From: CAZUGA01 sp964619885
GTDB taxonomy: Bacteria > Pseudomonadota > Gammaproteobacteria > Methylococcales > UBA1147
Assembly (NCBI GenBank): GCA_964619885.1
Contig: CAZUGA010000012.1
Location: forward strand, 1 to 64,000
Direction: 5' to 3'
DNA length: 64,000 nucleotides
Shown here: piece after piece, positions 35,786 to 45,324 of the stretch
Layout of the letters: every line of letters begins with the position of its first letter
How positions within the stretch are numbered: the first letter of the stretch is position 1
Translations under genes and position numbers: made by a program
The notes under the pieces: model-generated
The model's database searches: none
Told to the model about the DNA's origin: nothing
What the model saw: the letters and a program-made list of their open reading frames with translations, nothing else

Positions 35786-36046
35786 TCCCTGACAGAAAAA
35801 GGCAGCAGATTCTATGACCAATGGTGTTAGTATCGATAGAAATTATTTTACCGAGAGACCGCAGTGGGTAGGCGGAAGTAGATCGAGTTTATATCGCCCT
35901 AATGTCCACTCTAAACATAGGGCGAATGCAGTGGGCGCCCCTGATTTGGGCGTTAAGCGGCTCGATTTCAAGCCGCATACATTAATTAGAAATGTACACA
36001 ATGGAGAGTATTGTGCGTGAGAATCTCGTTGAAGAAGGAGGAACCT

Positions 36047-36421
36047 TTGGTAAAATCATATGATACATTGGTAAGCAAAAGTATCGAATGGACTGGAATC
36101 CATTACTCCGAGTATGGAGACTTCAAAGATATCTCCACACACATAGTAAGCTACGAGACGGAAGATACGTGCTATGTGACAGCTGGAGGAAAATTGGTAG
36201 GTGAGGCTAGCTACACGTACAAAAAATTGGATGATCGGATGGCAATCTTGGTTTACCACCCCAAACACTACCAAGGCAGGTCTGATGTTGTACTATACGC
36301 TATGTTGGATTTCTCAGAGGGAACGGATCGTGCAGTTATTCTTGCGGGCTGCGAGCCATTCGCCGTTGCAGAAGGCAAAATACGAGAAGTGGCAAACCCT
36401 CCTAGGCCTGGGCGTTCATAA
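36047..36421 (+). CDS. Small hypothetical beta-barrel-like protein
   Basis: This protein of about 124 residues starts at TTG 36047, with AAGGAGG 5 bases upstream; an ATG frame opens further upstream at 36011. It is rich in predicted strands, with TYKKLDDRMAILVYHPK and DVVLYAMLDF in the middle and a proline-rich end PPRPG. The pattern recalls lipocalin-like proteins such as the MoaF group, but I am not sure. It lies alone between the thymidylate-synthase-like gene and the convergent carbonic anhydrase. Confidence 0.5.
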   Translation: MVKSYDTLVSKSIEWTGIHYSEYGDFKDISTHIVSYETEDTCYVTAGGKLVGEASYTYKKLDDRMAILVYHPKHYQGRSDVVLYAMLDFSEGTDRAVILAGCEPFAVAEGKIREVANPPRPGRS

Positions 36422-36648
36422 TAATCCTATCACGACTGACTCAACGGTGCCACGAACGGATATAGCTGGTTAGTTAATCAGGTATCATGTGTTCTTGGCT
36501 AAACTCGGGTTAGATGAGTTTATTCAGTTATTTCATAAACCTGATTCTACGGTGACTATAGGCAGCTACGACGGAAGAACGAATCTTGTTCGCTCCCCGT
36601 CGGCCGCTCTTTTTCGATTGTCTGAGCCGTTAGCGTTCGAGCAGATTA

Positions 36649-37308
36649 TTAGCCGAAGGTACCCATCGGTCCCGGATAGCTCACTTCTTCCAGCTTTCCC
36701 GTATCAACATCGTAGATGAATCCTCGGACTGTTGAAGCATCAGGCCCTTCAGTAGGTATCCATGGATGATTCATAACTCTGGATATTGATCGCCTAACAT
36801 CCCAGCTAAGGCGCTCAGTTTGCTGCTCATTGCAAGGCGAATCGAGAGCCTCAAGTGGACCACGAAAGGCATGAAACTGAGCAGGTGTTGAAGAGCTGTG
36901 GTTACAGCTTGTAAATTTGCGCCCTGTAGCCTGTCTAAGTAGATCCTCAGCCGCTGGATCACCTTCCAATCCAGCTTTTAGCAGGTCGTCGGTAAAAGCC
37001 AACATGCCACAGCGGGTGTGATGGATCAATATGATTTCATTCGTGTTGAGCAGGTGATGCGAGATAATCAGGCAGCGAATCGCATCGTCAGTCACAACAC
37101 CTCCAGCATTGCGGATGATGTGTGCGTCCCCGGTTTTCAAACCAAGCAAATCCTCTACATCAAGCCGCGCATCCATGCAGGCAACAACGGCCACATGTCT
37201 GGCTGGATTAATCGGTTGCTGTCCGGGATGGGATGAATTATGCACCTGCTGACCGCTTGCATACCGTTTATTGTTTTCTAGAAGACTATCTGTGTTTATG
37301 TTGGCCAT
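36649..37308 (-). CDS. Beta-class carbonic anhydrase
   Basis: This 219-residue enzyme is predicted to interconvert CO2 and bicarbonate. Zinc ligands and the Asp-Arg dyad are visible: C44, D46 and R48 in CMDARLD, then H97 and C100 in HHTRCGM. RNAGGVVTDDAIR is the usual next block. An insert of about 50 residues (108-160) follows that is not typical of the short form. It ends FIYDVDTGKLEEV, as the family does. It is a single gene with its own ribosome binding site. A second, broken carbonic anhydrase lies 1.5 kb away. Confidence 0.9.
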   Translation of the reverse strand: MANINTDSLLENNKRYASGQQVHNSSHPGQQPINPARHVAVVACMDARLDVEDLLGLKTGDAHIIRNAGGVVTDDAIRCLIISHHLLNTNEIILIHHTRCGMLAFTDDLLKAGLEGDPAAEDLLRQATGRKFTSCNHSSSTPAQFHAFRGPLEALDSPCNEQQTERLSWDVRRSISRVMNHPWIPTEGPDASTVRGFIYDVDTGKLEEVSYPGPMGTFG

Positions 37309-37480
37309 GATTTTCCTTAAATTGAATTTAAATATCCAGCAACTAAGCCCTTCGTGCTGGTCTCGTAGCGCTTTTGATAGCGCATGGTGTATCTTGCTAT
37401 TTAATTTTTGAATTCTAAAAATTAACGCAAAAACCTATCAAATACTTTTTTACTTTATTGGCGTAATTTATACAAAATCC

Positions 37481-37822
37481 TTAGGGATCTGAACGGTTAC
37501 TTTCCGTCAGTGTCTTGACGGCTTTATCGGGAAATCCGCACCCAACTAACTTGTCTGCAAAACATGCATCATAGTCGGAGGACGTATTTGTTACCTGATT
37601 ATCTTTAACTTTCGTTTCTTGTTGGCACAGTTGTTTCACTGCCCTAATCATTTTTGCACTTTTTACTTTCATTGCGTTATCCTTAATGTAATACAGATTT
37701 TCCATAATCTCCGTCCCCGAGATTCCTTGGCAATGTTCTGGCTGACTACTGCCACTGCATCCGCTAATCCCCGTGCTTACTACTAGAAGTACGCCTATTT
37801 TCCACTGCTTTTGTATAATCAT
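37481..37822 (-). CDS. Small putative lipoprotein
   Basis: This 113-residue protein has a lipoprotein signal peptide: KQWKIGVLLVVSTGISGC, with lipobox ISGC and lipidated cysteine C22. The mature part has four further cysteines, probably two disulfides, and no family I recognise. It stands alone between the carbonic anhydrase and the cupin gene. Confidence 0.65.
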   Translation of the reverse strand: MIIQKQWKIGVLLVVSTGISGCSGSSQPEHCQGISGTEIMENLYYIKDNAMKVKSAKMIRAVKQLCQQETKVKDNQVTNTSSDYDACFADKLVGCGFPDKAVKTLTESNRSDP

Positions 37823-37975
37823 AATTATTCCCGCTTTCTTTCATACTGACGCTTTGGAATTAAACCTTCCGGAAGATCGTTTGTAAGTTTTTGTAGTTGT
37901 TCAAGGGTGTTTCAAATATCGTGCGTCGTGCCTCACGTATATGGGTAAAAACTCAATCGCCCGGTCTGAGGCGCC

Positions 37976-38398
37976 TTAAGGACGAATCATATTCTTTTTA
38001 CCCTTTTCACCGAAAAATACAACCAGCATCTTCACCGGTGTATCCCCTAGATTTTTAGCGTTGTGCCATGTGTTAACGGCCTCTAGAAAAGCTTTCCCAG
38101 CGGGAAATCGCTTTTGTTTGCCGTCATCAAATTCAATCGTGACCACACCTTGAATGACGTAAATATGTGGGGAAACCGGGTGTTTGTGGCGACCGCTTTC
38201 CCCGCCTGGTTCGATTTCGACTAATACCGAAGAGACTTCGGGGGACTTGGTTTTCGGATAGCGAAGGGTTTGGTCCGTGATGGTTTTTGATTTTGTCAAT
38301 ACGGGTATTGCATTGAAACCCGTCTGTGCAGAAAGAGGGAGGGGCAGATTGACAACCAATATGAATAAGCCGATCGCCATATTTTTTTTAATTTCCAT
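37976..38398 (-). CDS. Secreted cupin-domain protein
   Basis: This 140-residue protein has a signal peptide ending near LPLSAQ (residue 25) and one cupin barrel. Metal-ligand positions fit GGESGRHKHPVSPHIYVIQG and the later TWHNAKN. It probably acts in the periplasm on a small molecule or as a metal-binding protein; the reaction is unknown. GGAGAAAC precedes the ATG. The LysR gene downstream on the other strand could control it, but a pseudogene lies between them. Confidence 0.8.
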   Translation of the reverse strand: MEIKKNMAIGLFILVVNLPLPLSAQTGFNAIPVLTKSKTITDQTLRYPKTKSPEVSSVLVEIEPGGESGRHKHPVSPHIYVIQGVVTIEFDDGKQKRFPAGKAFLEAVNTWHNAKNLGDTPVKMLVVFFGEKGKKNMIRP

Positions 38399-38553
38399 AA
38401 TGTTTCTCCTGGATATCGAAAATCATATTTAATACCCGGCACAAAAGGTAAAAAGAGCCTGTGGAAATCACTACAGGGGTCTCTTTTTAGAAATTCCAAA
38501 TCCAATACTGAAATTTCTACCGCTTGTTGCCAGCCTGCTACCCGGCTAATAAT

Positions 38554-38865
38554 TTAGGCCAGCACCTCAATCTGTTTGCCCGATTTGACATCGTCGATAT
38601 AGCCATAGACCAGTATGTCGGTTGGAGCCAATGGATGAGATTTGATTCGAGTGACGTCCTCTTTGACACTGGTTGCCTGGTCTTTATGGTTAGCCAATCG
38701 ACGCATTTATCTTCGTTGGAGCTGGACCTGAATCGTACCAACCGCTTGCATCAACACTTGCTGTTTTCAAGCTGCTGCCGAGTAAGTCCCGCATAATTTC
38801 ATCGGTAAAGGTTTCCATTCCGCAATCGGTGTGATGGATGACGAACCACAATACACTCTAAGGCA
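38554..38865 (-). pseudogene. Broken beta-carbonic anhydrase
   Basis: On the minus strand the sequence reads HTDCGMETFTDEIMRDLLGSS, the middle of a beta-carbonic anhydrase. After a stop and a frameshift it resumes as DQATSVKEDVTRIKSHPLAP and YGYIDDVKSGKQIEVLA with a normal stop at 38554. The N-terminal half with the CxDxR zinc site is missing. It is a different lineage from the intact copy at 36649-37308, so it is not simply its duplicate. It lies between the cupin and LysR genes. Confidence 0.8.
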
Positions 38866-38949
38866 CTTTTTCTGTTGAATTATAATTGATTCCTGAATCA
38901 CAATAAATGTACATGATGTTATTATACTAGTTACTTAAGATTACTAATC

Positions 38950-39846
38950 ATGGATAAAATAAAAAGCATGACCGCCTTTTGTTGGGTCGCGGAATTAGGC
39001 AGCTTCGCGGCAACTGCGGAAAGACTGAACCTGTCGAGTCCAATGGTGAGCAAACACATCGCTCATTTGGAGCAGCACTTAGGCGTCTGCCTATTAAATC
39101 GCACGACACGTAAAGTCAATTTAACCGAGACAGGCCGTCAATATTATTCCCGCTGCAAACAGCTATTAAGCGATTTAACGGAGCTGGAAGAATCGACCAA
39201 TCAAATAGACCACCTACCCAAAGGACAATTGAAAATTAACGTTCCTGTCGATTTCGGCATGATGCATATGGTGGCAGCGGTCGATGCTTATCAAAAGGCT
39301 TACCCCGATGTCGATATTCATTTAGTGCTTGAAAACAGGTTTGTTGATCTCAATGATGGCATGTTCGATATTGTGATCCGGATTACGGATGAGCCGGACA
39401 ATCATGCCATTGGCAAAATAATTAGAACCACTGAATTGTGTACCTACGCTTCGCCTGACTATCTGGAAAAACACGGTGAACCTACATCAATTGAAACGTT
39501 ACACACTCATCGCTGCTTACAGTTCCTAGGAACACCTCATGGTGAAAACTGGGTCTTTAAGATGCACGATAATATCCAGGACTTTAAGACACAATGGTGC
39601 TTCGCTTCTAATAATGGCGGAGTCCTGTGCCAGGCTGCCGAGAAAGGTATGGGTGTTTTTCAAGCACCTGATGTTACGGTAGAACCTTATTTGAATTCAG
39701 GTGCGTTGAAAAAAATCCTAACGCCGTATGGGGTACCGTCTCTCCCAATTTACGCGATGTATTTATCGCGCCGCTTCGTTCCAATGAAAATACAATCGTT
39801 TATCAAATTTTTGACGGGTTATTTTGAGAAGATAAATTGTTCCTAA
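38950..39846 (+). CDS. LysR-family transcriptional regulator
   Basis: This 298-residue regulator has an N-terminal winged helix-turn-helix (residues 5-62: AELGSFAATAERLNLSSPMVSKHI, LLNRTTRKVNLTETG) and a periplasmic-binding-like effector domain after about residue 88. It belongs to the large CrgA/AaeR-like branch by its helix-turn-helix and LPKGQLKINVPVDFG segment. Its target may be the neighbouring carbonic anhydrase/cupin genes, as LysR regulators often act on divergent neighbours. The effector is unknown. Confidence 0.92.
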   Translation: MDKIKSMTAFCWVAELGSFAATAERLNLSSPMVSKHIAHLEQHLGVCLLNRTTRKVNLTETGRQYYSRCKQLLSDLTELEESTNQIDHLPKGQLKINVPVDFGMMHMVAAVDAYQKAYPDVDIHLVLENRFVDLNDGMFDIVIRITDEPDNHAIGKIIRTTELCTYASPDYLEKHGEPTSIETLHTHRCLQFLGTPHGENWVFKMHDNIQDFKTQWCFASNNGGVLCQAAEKGMGVFQAPDVTVEPYLNSGALKKILTPYGVPSLPIYAMYLSRRFVPMKIQSFIKFLTGYFEKINCS

Positions 39847-40477
39847 GCTTGGGTTTCATCCCATCTAAGTGCACGATGCACAAACTAAAGATTTTTGTAT
39901 TTTACATTATTTGACACCTTAACGGCTTGGTTGACACGCGAATAATGCAAGACCGTGCAAATCTTTCACGAATGGCAGCTCTGGGTCGTGTGTTGTCAGT
40001 CGCGACTCTATCCCGCGATAGTCCGCTCGCCGCAGTTTATTTTTCTACGACTTAGTATTTCATTGCTTCGACCGATGTCGGTTCTTGAAGCATTAGAGCC
40101 GTTAGCGCAGTTGGTTGTTTAATCGATTGAATGGCCACTATCGTCGTTTCCCTCCGAATTAGGTGCGATTCCGCAATTAAAATTCATTGCAATGCCAATG
40201 TTCATTCGGATCGAGTGTTTTTATCGTAACGCCCAATTAATCGTAAAAGAAATTCGTCAAAAATTTTAAGGGATCGATTCAGTTGAAATATTTGGATCGT
40301 TTATGTCATGGATTTTTTATAGCATTGTTAAGTTGGTCAGCGTCAAGTAAAGTACGGAACCGGTCCTAACTCTAATAAAGCCAGCCATGGCTGTTTGACT
40401 TTAATGTTGCTTCATTTAGTAAACCCGGAATATGATCTTTCCCATTTCGAATCCCGATAGATCCATCTATTAGTTCA
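39847..40477. other. Intergenic region LysR gene to FHA gene
   Basis: This is 631 bases without a credible ORF. It holds copy B of a degenerate repeat at 39969-40026 (see 34654-34712) and AT-rich sequence that must contain the promoter of the FHA-pel operon. I see no clear -35/-10 pair or terminator. Confidence 0.4.
39969..40026. repeat. Dispersed degenerate repeat, copy B
   Basis: It is similar to 34654-34712, with shared blocks GGCAG, TGGGT, GTCGCGA, CTCTATCC and GTCCGCT in the same order. The two non-coding copies bracket the thymidylate-synthase/carbonic-anhydrase/LysR stretch. Confidence 0.35.
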
Positions 40478-41662
40478 ATGCGCGAAGTTTTTCTGAAAAG
40501 ACAAGATTCTGGTGAAAAATATACGCTTGTCGACCGGATGACCTTGGGCCGTCATTATGAAAACGATATCGTTTTGGATGACAATCTGGTTTCTCGCCAC
40601 CATTGTGTATTAATTCGGGACGGATCAGGAGTTGTAGTTAAGGATTTGGATTCGTCTAACGGAATCTTTGTAAATGATCGAGCGGTCCTTGAGTCTGAGC
40701 TCGTTGATGGAGATCGCCTGAAGGTTGGTTATATCGAGTTGACTGTGGTTATAGTCGATCAAGCGGTTGAGCAAAAGGATACTAAACCAACTTTTAACAG
40801 TATTATTTTCGATCCCTATTTTCGCAAGAAGATTGTCGGTCTCCACGTGAGTTGCGAGCGGCTTCCGGAAAAAGAATATTTTCTGGAATGCAACTCCGTG
40901 TCTACCGTGGGCCGCATGAATTTTTGCAATATTCCGATCAACGATGTTTATGTTTCTCGGAATAATACGACTATCGATGTTCGCGATCACCGGGTGATGA
41001 TTGCTGACGTGAGCAGCAAGAATGGTACTTACGTCAATGGTAAGCGAATTATCAATAGCGAATTAAAGGACGGTGATTCTTTTAATGTCGCTGGGGAATT
41101 CGATTTCAGTGCGACTTTCGAATACGACCAAAAGAACAGTCTGGATTCGATCGCGAAAATTGGCGAATTGCACACCATCGATCTGTGGGAGGATGCCAAT
41201 AACCTGTTGGAATTATACGAGAGTAGATACGGAAACCAAGTTTTGCTGGAGGTTGAACGGCAGACCCATGTGATGTGCAACGAAGTTGAAGACCTGCTGG
41301 TCGCCGGTACAAAAGGATCTTCTACTCAGCAGAGCGTAGAGCGATTTTTACAGGGTTTGTCCCGGGCAAAACAAGTTTTGCCGACAAATAAGCTAACTGT
41401 GATTAGTGGTGATGATCTGGCGAATAGGATGCAGCCCAGCGTAGTGCAGGGGTTGGTCAAGTTGGGTCAACAACCAACCATTCCCAATGTGGTTTATTTC
41501 GAAGCGGGTTACGAAGAATCGGTGAAACGAGCGCAAATGAACGGGTTGTTCGTTCGATCTATGGATGATTTCGAGTTATTGTTATTGGGGCTGCCGATCG
41601 AAAATATATTGTATATGGTGTACGCCGCGGGATGGTTGCGAAGGCTAAGGTCTGTCGCATGA
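40478..41662 (+). CDS. Protein with two FHA domains
   Basis: This 394-residue cytosolic protein binds phosphothreonine through FHA domains. FHA1 (about residues 16-90) has the full set G24-R25, S39-R40-H41 and N61-G62. FHA2 (about 138-210) keeps G145-R146, S160-R161 and N182-G183, but the conserved histidine is Asn (RNN). The C-terminal 180 residues are helical and unrecognised. The gene overlaps pelD by ATGA, so it belongs to the pel-type operon. It probably links the polysaccharide module to a Ser/Thr kinase, which is not in the window. Confidence 0.88.
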   Translation: MREVFLKRQDSGEKYTLVDRMTLGRHYENDIVLDDNLVSRHHCVLIRDGSGVVVKDLDSSNGIFVNDRAVLESELVDGDRLKVGYIELTVVIVDQAVEQKDTKPTFNSIIFDPYFRKKIVGLHVSCERLPEKEYFLECNSVSTVGRMNFCNIPINDVYVSRNNTTIDVRDHRVMIADVSSKNGTYVNGKRIINSELKDGDSFNVAGEFDFSATFEYDQKNSLDSIAKIGELHTIDLWEDANNLLELYESRYGNQVLLEVERQTHVMCNEVEDLLVAGTKGSSTQQSVERFLQGLSRAKQVLPTNKLTVISGDDLANRMQPSVVQGLVKLGQQPTIPNVVYFEAGYEESVKRAQMNGLFVRSMDDFELLLLGLPIENILYMVYAAGWLRRLRSVA

Positions 41663-42699
41663 TTAAGCGGTTTAGCTCTATTGTCGAGACGCTGTTATTT
41701 ATTGCTATGGTATTGGGGATAGGCTATGCCAGCGGCAACCCGGCGTTTATCGGAGTGCATCTTCATCCTTTTTACATCATTATTTTATTGATCGCTAGCC
41801 GCTATGGTTATGCGAAGTCCCTGATCGCCGCTTTGATCGCCGGAGGCACGTACCTGGTGTTCTACTTCGTTAGATTGGGCGGTGTTGATTTAACTGGTAT
41901 ATGGGTTAATTGTTACCAGCCGGTTGCGTATGTTGCATTTGCGATGTTTGTTGGATTACTGGTCGAGGTGGACAAAAAAAAGGTCAAGGCGCTGAATGGA
42001 GATATCCTGCATTTGAATGAGAGTCTGGAGTTTAAGCAGCACAACTTGGACCAGGTGATTTCTTTGAATGCTAATCTTTCCGAGCAACTGACCGTAACCG
42101 ATAAGACCTTCAACATTGTTTTTAGGGAAACCAAAGGTTTTTACGATCAGGACATTATGTCTGCGTACGATGCGGCTTATAGTGTGTTGTCAAAAATTAT
42201 AAAGGCGACCAAGGCTTTCGTGTTTTATTTGGATGGCAGCGAATTGCGGCTCGCCTGTCCCAAAGGCGATCACGAGGACAGCAAGCAATTTTTACAGTTC
42301 AACGATGCGCGAATTGAAGGGTTGCGTCAGAGTCACGAGTGTATGCGTTTGGAAAACGACAGGGACCATGATCCTTTGGAGCGGGCCCCACTGCTGATTG
42401 GGCCGATCATTCACCGGGATACCGATACCTTGTACGGTATATTGGCGATCGAGGAAATGGATTTTCTAACCTATAACGAAAATACTTTTCTGACCTTCAA
42501 AAATCTTTGCAATTGGTTGGGCGATGTACTTTATTTCAGGTTGTCGATCCAGCAGTCGCCTATTGCGAACGTTGAGAACATACACACCGAATTTGATTTT
42601 CTCACTGACTATGGTTCTTCGCGGCAAACCATTCGGGAATTGGTCGAAACATTTTTGTCGGAAGACTCGGAGGAGCCAGCTGTGGTGGATCAGAGTTGA
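41659..42699 (+). CDS. pelD: PelD-like membrane protein lacking the GGDEF domain
   Basis: This protein of 346 residues has four N-terminal membrane segments (about 8-102), a short helical linker and a GAF domain (about 160-297). This is the layout of PelD, the Pel exopolysaccharide regulator, and the two genes that follow are pelE and pelF homologues. Pseudomonas PelD continues into a degenerate GGDEF domain that binds cyclic di-GMP; here the protein ends about 50 residues after the GAF domain, so that domain is absent. The ATG at 41659 overlaps the stop of the FHA gene. Confidence 0.75.
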   Translation: MIKRFSSIVETLLFIAMVLGIGYASGNPAFIGVHLHPFYIIILLIASRYGYAKSLIAALIAGGTYLVFYFVRLGGVDLTGIWVNCYQPVAYVAFAMFVGLLVEVDKKKVKALNGDILHLNESLEFKQHNLDQVISLNANLSEQLTVTDKTFNIVFRETKGFYDQDIMSAYDAAYSVLSKIIKATKAFVFYLDGSELRLACPKGDHEDSKQFLQFNDARIEGLRQSHECMRLENDRDHDPLERAPLLIGPIIHRDTDTLYGILAIEEMDFLTYNENTFLTFKNLCNWLGDVLYFRLSIQQSPIANVENIHTEFDFLTDYGSSRQTIRELVETFLSEDSEEPAVVDQS

Positions 42700-42750
42700 A
42701 AAATTATGCTTTGGCTAAACCGTTCTAATATAGTGACGGATAATCAATAG

Positions 42751-43782
42751 ATGCTAAAAAGTAATCAATCCTTTACGGTCGCGTTTCTGCTTATTGGCGT
42801 GGTCGATCTGTGTTTATGGATGATGACTATAGTGCCTGCCATTGGCGCGATTTCTCCTACTGCTTTTGTGTTGCTACGTTGCATCTTTATATTGGTAATT
42901 ATCGGGTTATTTTATCGTCGTGGAACCAACCCTCTGATTCCTACCGTACTGGCTACAAGCCTGTTTGTCGCATTTAGCCTGTTTGGTATTCTGGCGTTAT
43001 GGATTGTCATGAGGGCGGCCGGTGGGGTTGGTGAAAAGGCCTCCCTTTATCATATCGATAATGAAGAAGGCGAGGAAGCTGGATCAGACGTGCCTGCATC
43101 TCAATCGTTGGTGATCGACGAATTGCGTCGGGTTTCGCCGTTGATCGATGGGATGACCGACGATAGTAAAGACAATAGGATTGCAGCTATTCAAGCTATG
43201 GAGCAAGTCTCAGACTCGACGAATATTCGGAAAATTCTGCTAGAGGCGAAACTTGATCCGCACAAAGAAGTCCAGTACTACGCCAATGACGCATTGAACA
43301 AAGTCAATGACGGCTACATGGATAGAATCAAAGAGCTGCTGGATAAGATGAATAATATGGCAGAACCCGATATCGCGATTTATCTGGAGCTAGCCGATAT
43401 GTACGCCGCCGTCGCGGACGCGGGAATCGATCACCCGGTGTTGTTACAGTTTTATGCTCAAGAGGCGGTCAAATATTATTTTTATGTTTTGGATGAGCTT
43501 CCGGAAGATTCGGATGAAAACGAAGTAGGTCCGGTGTCTAAGCAACAGGTGCTTAAAAAATTAATGCCGACCTTGTACAGCAATAAAGAGTTTGAAAAAT
43601 GCATTGGGCATTGTAAAACTGCAGCGCAATATCAAAACCTGCAGGACATCGCCAATCTGTATAGAGCGCGGTGCTTGTTCAAGTTGAAAAAGCTGCGGTC
43701 GTTGAAGGAATTTAGCAAGAATTTTCAGGCAATGGATATACCCAATATGGACGAATTCCTAGCCTTCGACGAGTTGCCCTAA
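42751..43782 (+). CDS. pelE: PelE-like membrane protein
   Basis: This 343-residue protein has two N-terminal membrane segments (about 8-30 and 38-90 in two hydrophobic stretches). A large helical domain follows, with HEAT-like (IRKILLEAKLDPHKEVQYYA) and TPR-like (AIYLELADMYAAVAD) helices, as in PelE. In Pel synthesis PelE joins PelD in the inner-membrane complex. It lies 51 bases after pelD, and its stop overlaps the pelF start (TAATG). Confidence 0.75.
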   Translation: MLKSNQSFTVAFLLIGVVDLCLWMMTIVPAIGAISPTAFVLLRCIFILVIIGLFYRRGTNPLIPTVLATSLFVAFSLFGILALWIVMRAAGGVGEKASLYHIDNEEGEEAGSDVPASQSLVIDELRRVSPLIDGMTDDSKDNRIAAIQAMEQVSDSTNIRKILLEAKLDPHKEVQYYANDALNKVNDGYMDRIKELLDKMNNMAEPDIAIYLELADMYAAVADAGIDHPVLLQFYAQEAVKYYFYVLDELPEDSDENEVGPVSKQQVLKKLMPTLYSNKEFEKCIGHCKTAAQYQNLQDIANLYRARCLFKLKKLRSLKEFSKNFQAMDIPNMDEFLAFDELP

Positions 43783-45290
43783 TGGATGATGTCTGTTTTA
43801 TTCTGGAGGGTACTTATCCTTTCGTTCGGGGTGGTGTCTCGTCCTGGACACATCAGCTGGTCGAAGCGATGCCCGACCTTAAATTTTCGTTGCTGACCCT
43901 ATCTCCGACGGTCGATGAGCCTAAGGAATATCGCTATCCGCTACCCGATAATGTAACAACATTGATCGAGTGTTTTCTGTACAACGTTAATATCACGACT
44001 CGAACTTGCCCAAATCGGCGGGATAAAGATTTGTTTTGGGATGCGTTCGGAGATTTTCTGGAGGCTAAGGATGGTCAATACCGGCCGCATTTTGAAAAAA
44101 TGTTGCCGTTGCTGATCGATGTGGAAAAGCGTGCTGTCAATGGGCACGATATTATTTATTCGGTTGAATCTCAAACTTTGACGGAAAAGTTATACGACAG
44201 TAAACGGGCCAATTGCCCGTTCTTTGACTTTTTCTGGACTTGGCGGTCGATGTTGGTGGTGTTTCTGCAGGCCGTCGATATGGAAATTCCACCGGCCAAA
44301 GTTTATCACGCTGCGTGTACCGGCTACGCGGGATTGGTTGGTGTCGTCGCCAAAATGAGGTATAACCGGCCACTGATATTGACCGAGCACGGAATATACA
44401 CGAAAGAACGTAAGATCGAGATCAACCAGGCGGATTGGATCGCGCAAATGGAACGGAGCAGGGTTTATATCGATGCTTCGCAAGGCGCGATCAAAGATTT
44501 GTGGATCGATAACTTTGTGCGGTTGGGACAATTAACCTATGAATATTCCGACGTTATCCTGACTTTGTATTCGGGGAACAAGGATCTGGAAATCGAGTTC
44601 GGCGCTGAGGCTGGGAAGATTGGTATTATTCCGAATGGCGTAGAGATCGATAAGTTTGCACCGCAGCGCAGCGTTTTGAAACAAAGGTTGGATAGCGTCG
44701 ATCCGACCAAAGATACTCGGGTTGTTGGTTTGGTCGGCCGGGTTGTGCCAATCAAAGATATCAAGATGTTTGTCAAGGTTTGTAAGATCGTGTTGAACGC
44801 GATGCCCAACGTCTTGTTTCAGGTTATTGGGCCAACCGACGAAGACGAGGATTATTTGCAAGAATGTTTGGAGCTGATTGAAATGCTCGGGGTCAAAGAC
44901 CATTGTGAATTGACCGGACCGCAAAATTTGGTGCAGGAACAAACCTACACCAAACTGGATATTATGGCTTTAACCAGTATCAGTGAAGGTCAGCCGTTGA
45001 CGATACTCGAAGCGCTGTGCGTTGGCGTGCCCTGCGTTTCGACCGATGTCGGATCGTGCAGCGAACTTATCTACGGTAGAATCGAAGAGGACAAGGCATT
45101 CGGTCCTTGTGGATACGTGGTACCCATCGGCAATGCTGAGGAATTTGCCCAAGCCTGTTTGAACATTTTGCAGGATCTGCCGTTGCAAAAGACGATGGTG
45201 GAAAGCGGATATCAACGAATCGATAACTTCTATCGGCAGGAAGATATTGTTAACCAGTACAAGGATTTGTACCTGAAATATCGGGATTGA
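43782..45290 (+). CDS. pelF: PelF-like glycosyltransferase (GT4)
   Basis: This 502-residue cytosolic glycosyltransferase begins with DVCFILEGTYPFVRGGVSSW, the characteristic PelF N-terminus. The GT-B nucleotide-sugar domain has VGLVGRVVPIKDIK, and the GT4 EX7E block is SISEGQPLTILEALCVG. PelF uses a UDP-sugar to make the Pel chain with the PelDEG membrane complex. The operon ends here: no pelG follows, and the next gene is on the other strand. Confidence 0.92.
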   Translation: MDDVCFILEGTYPFVRGGVSSWTHQLVEAMPDLKFSLLTLSPTVDEPKEYRYPLPDNVTTLIECFLYNVNITTRTCPNRRDKDLFWDAFGDFLEAKDGQYRPHFEKMLPLLIDVEKRAVNGHDIIYSVESQTLTEKLYDSKRANCPFFDFFWTWRSMLVVFLQAVDMEIPPAKVYHAACTGYAGLVGVVAKMRYNRPLILTEHGIYTKERKIEINQADWIAQMERSRVYIDASQGAIKDLWIDNFVRLGQLTYEYSDVILTLYSGNKDLEIEFGAEAGKIGIIPNGVEIDKFAPQRSVLKQRLDSVDPTKDTRVVGLVGRVVPIKDIKMFVKVCKIVLNAMPNVLFQVIGPTDEDEDYLQECLELIEMLGVKDHCELTGPQNLVQEQTYTKLDIMALTSISEGQPLTILEALCVGVPCVSTDVGSCSELIYGRIEEDKAFGPCGYVVPIGNAEEFAQACLNILQDLPLQKTMVESGYQRIDNFYRQEDIVNQYKDLYLKYRD

Positions 45291-45324
45291 TTTGTAAATT
45301 GCTACGCAGTTTTGCCGCGCAATC

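Noticed and set aside
35895..35965. Second attC-like fold near CGCCCTA and GGGCGTTAAGC
   Set aside because: The right box fits GTTRRRY, but the left box is CTAAT instead of CTAAC and the arms do not pair as an attC should.
36489..36719. 76-codon plus-strand frame overlapping the carbonic anhydrase 3' end
   Set aside because: Its second part is antisense to the clear carbonic anhydrase gene and its first part has no recognisable feature.
42346..42369. RDHD in the PelD homologue as a cyclic di-GMP I-site (RxxD)
   Set aside because: It lies in a loop of the GAF domain, not before a GGDEF motif, and there is no GGDEF domain in the protein.
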